64,000 nucleotides of DNA. It comes from Rhabditoides inermis. Its lineage: Eukaryota > Nematoda > Chromadorea > Rhabditida > Rhabditidae. The notes beneath the pieces were generated by a model that was not told where the DNA came from, ran no database searches, and saw only the letters and a list, made by a program, of their open reading frames with translations. Positions 62,028 through 64,000 of the stretch are shown piece after piece. A program made the translations under genes and the position numbers. Numbering within the stretch: position 1 is the stretch's first letter; each line of letters opens with the position of its first letter. Location of the stretch: assembly GCA_963966185.1 (NCBI GenBank), contig CAWZYM010000350.1, positions 1 to 64,000 on the forward strand, given 5' to 3'.

Positions 62028-62243
62028 GGCCGTCGCCGCCGCAAGTTTGGATTCCTCTGTGAGCACGACTTGGCCCGCACAGAGAAGCCCGATAGAGGGA
62101 AGAAGCATGGCGTGGGTTCCCTCATTAGCTCCGCCTACGCTGACCGAGTCATCGGATTCACTGCCGTCTCGGCCCGACTCTGCTACGTCGACCTGGACAT
62201 GGACAACTACACACTGCGCGTGGTCTGCGTGTACATGCCGACC
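62028..62243 (+). pseudogene. RTE-type LINE endonuclease fragment
   Basis: An open plus-strand stretch reads GFLCEHDLARTEKP, then ADRVIGFTAVSARLCYVDL and TLRVVCVYMPT. The pattern (G.GFL.., RVI.F.AVSARLC, .VVCVY.PT) is that of the APE-like endonuclease domain of RTE-type LINEs. Catalytic residues upstream and downstream are missing, and the frame then runs into AT-rich non-coding sequence, so this is a broken internal piece. It is in the opposite orientation to the RTE remnant at 59684-60040, so the two are separate insertions or have been rearranged. Confidence 0.65.
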
Positions 62244-62392
62244 GTTTTATGTTCATTTTGTTTTATATTCATTTATTGAGAAGATTGTTTTCCGTTTTGG
62301 AACAATCTCGGATATTGGCTCACATTTGCCGTTTCATATGGATTCTTTACAGTTGGTTATTCGTTTTTGATTTTTCACAATGTTGTTATCAG

Positions 62393-62825
62393 ATCCTCTC
62401 CCACCACCTATCGCCCAAGAAGGTCATTCTTTTGGTCATAGTTTTCACTTAATTGGCATTTTGTTATGCATTGCTGCCACTTTGGTATGTTAGAAAATAG
62501 TTCTTCAATTTTGCTGTAAATCTTCTAGTTTGGTATTGACCTCATGACCACACTAGCAGCAAGTTTCAAAGGTTTCGGGGCCTCGACCACTACCCTGACC
62601 GGTCTGGTTTATTTAACCGATATGAGGTATGTAGCATGAGGTATGTCGAAATCTCGTCTCAAATGTTTCAGTTCATTCCCATCTATCACAAAACTTTTGT
62701 TTTTATTGATACACCGTTGTGCTTCGGATTTTTCGCCCACAGCCTTTCACATCTTATCGTGGTTAGTTAAAATTAATTTGTATGGTACGAAATTCCTGCA
62801 GATTAGTGTAGGGTCGATTAAGTAA
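62393..62825 (+). CDS. Candidate multi-exon gene, membrane protein-like 3' part
   Basis: Three candidate exons join in one frame: 62393-62484 (after TTATCAG), 62529-62626 and 62672-62825, with introns of 44 bp (GTATGT..TTCTAG) and 45 bp (GTATGT..TTTCAG). The frame enters with two leading bases, so at least one upstream exon is missing, and ends at TAA 62823-62825. The product (about 114 residues seen) has a Pro-rich start (PLPPPIAQEG), a likely membrane segment (HLIGILLCIAATLFGIDLM) crossing the first splice junction, and a second hydrophobic stretch (ITKLLFLLIH). Phase agreement over two tiny introns is the main support. Family not recognised. Confidence 0.4.
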
Positions 62826-62847
62826 TGTTCGATTAATGATTACGCAG

Positions 62848-63944
62848 ATGGCTGGTGAAATGTTTCAAGGGATAGTCACATGTGTCATTGCAGTGATCAT
62901 GTGTTTCATTTATGACTCGCCCAGGTACTTTCCAATAATTTTATATGCATTTACTTATTTGGTAAAATAACATTCAGGCGATATCTGAAGACCGAAAACC
63001 AGGCGAATGCCATTGAATCAATGACTTTTTATACACATTTAGATCACGAGGTTCAATTATAATCACAAAGAAATGAAATCATATATGTGCGATTCAGAAG
63101 GCTGCCGATTGTGTCGAAAATTTATTTGAAACTACCATGGTCGCCAACCGGACACTGGACATCAATCAGTTAATGCAACCAGTTCGTTTTGAGATTTTGA
63201 AAACGAAATGGTAATGCATATTGTTTATAGATTTTATCAGGAGAAACATTGGATACGTATATACACTGGCTGAAAGGAAACGACCCGGAGAATCGAACTG
63301 TGAGTGAACTTTCGTTAATAACAGACAGTGCTATATACTTGTATATGAACTCGTTTAGAATTTTGCCATTGTGGTGGACGATTTCGAAACGTGCAACCCT
63401 TTGACATTGGGGAGAAAAGTGAATATGAGAACGAATGGTAGTGTCGTTTAGCATAGGTGCAAAACATATGACGGTTTTAGGTTCTGGTCGACCCCGAGAC
63501 TCGATTTATGCACATTCCTTTGCACTATCATCGATAAAAACATCCAATGTGTTTTGATGGTAGAAGGAGAATACGAAAACATGGGTGACGCGGGCAAAGG
63601 GGAGGTCATCCAATGCAACGACACTCTAAAGGTTAAGATTGAATACGTTTCGAATTGATGGCAGAAGCATTTTGAAAACGTGACATGCTAGAGTGCACAC
63701 TCGAGTAGTTCTACATCCATCACAATGCCGTTCTCTTAGGTGTCAATGCGGACCCGTCAACTACGAAATCACCTCTATGAAGGAACAGTCAAGCTACTCG
63801 CCATCCACTCGTGAGTTCTCCTCAAACTTTCTCCATTCACCCGGCATAGACTCGTCGATGGTACATGGCACGCATACTTTGCGACCGTGTTCGCGACGGC
63901 CGCGTGGCCAGGCCTCGCGCCCGTCGATCCCACCAAGTTTGCGC
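62848..63944 (+). CDS. Candidate multi-exon gene, possible type II membrane glycoprotein
   Basis: The frame starts at ATG 62848, directly after TTACGCAG. Candidate exons: 62848-62924, 62978-63050, 63098-63181, 63231-63299, 63359-63418, 63452-63631, 63740-63810 and 63850-63944, with introns of 53, 47, 49, 59, 33, 108 and 39 bp. All junctions keep phase, but the 33-bp intron is doubtful. Residues 1-25 hold a membrane segment (IVTCVIAVIMCFIYD) without a preceding signal cleavage site, which suggests a signal anchor. The rest is polar, with several Cys (FETCNP, HRCKTYD, LCTFLC, IQC, QCND) and Asn-glycosylation sites (NRT twice, NDT). The last exon ends at GCGC/GTGAGT, so the gene probably continues past the window. 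No family recognised. Confidence 0.4.
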
Positions 63945-64000
63945 GTGAGTGAGACACGATTCGGCGTCGTGTTAGGAGTGTGTTTAGGCAACCTGGCTCT

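Noticed and set aside
63740..63990. DEG/ENaC-type channel C-terminal signature in an alternative frame (CQCGPVNYEITSMK)
   Set aside because: The resemblance is short. The frame would ignore two good 5' splice sites (GTGAGT at 63811 and 63945) and does not fit the phase of the upstream exons.

Overview
The window comes from a eukaryotic, most likely invertebrate animal genome. It is dominated by a complex satellite locus of about 59.5 kb, followed by about 4.5 kb of non-satellite DNA. A nematode is my best guess, from candidate introns of 39-59 bp with GT/AG borders and from RTE-type and Jockey/CR1-like LINE remnants; this is inference. No bacterial genes, rRNA genes, CRISPR arrays or convincing canonical tRNA genes were found.

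Layout. (1) 1 to about 16428: eleven complete units and one partial unit of a composite 1,408-bp satellite, each with an embedded diverged copy of the 371-bp satellite. (2) About 16429 to 59517: a 371-bp satellite (371-373 bp, some variants 381-382 bp) of about 100 monomers with nested higher-order repeats. It is interrupted by a 5'-truncated LINE (42717-43320, TTATG target-site duplication), a 723-bp element with a terminal hairpin and 106-bp inverted arms (45587-46309), and a 1,653-bp TIR transposon with a TGCG target-site duplication (52740-54392). The transposon is present a second time (56268-57920) because a 3,528-bp period of the array was duplicated in tandem. (3) 59518-64000: an RTE remnant (minus), a TATA-type promoter with a short reading frame, isolated candidate exons, an RTE endonuclease fragment (plus), and two closely spaced candidate multi-exon genes whose products I do not recognise.

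The most notable signal is that three unrelated-looking repeat families each carry a tRNA-like RNA polymerase III module: an A box, a B box 32-38 bp later, and a T run 11-15 bp after the B box. The families are the 371-bp monomer (minus strand), the non-371 part of the 1,408-bp unit (plus strand) and the TIR transposon (plus strand). The locus therefore holds over 100 potential Pol III start sites. None of the three forms a proper acceptor stem, so they are tRNA-derived rather than functional tRNA genes. Each 371-bp monomer also carries a 49-bp near-perfect hairpin.

The long reading frames across the satellite, up to 460 codons on the minus strand, come from a stop-poor repeat whose A-tract length shifts the frame. 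I do not annotate them as genes.
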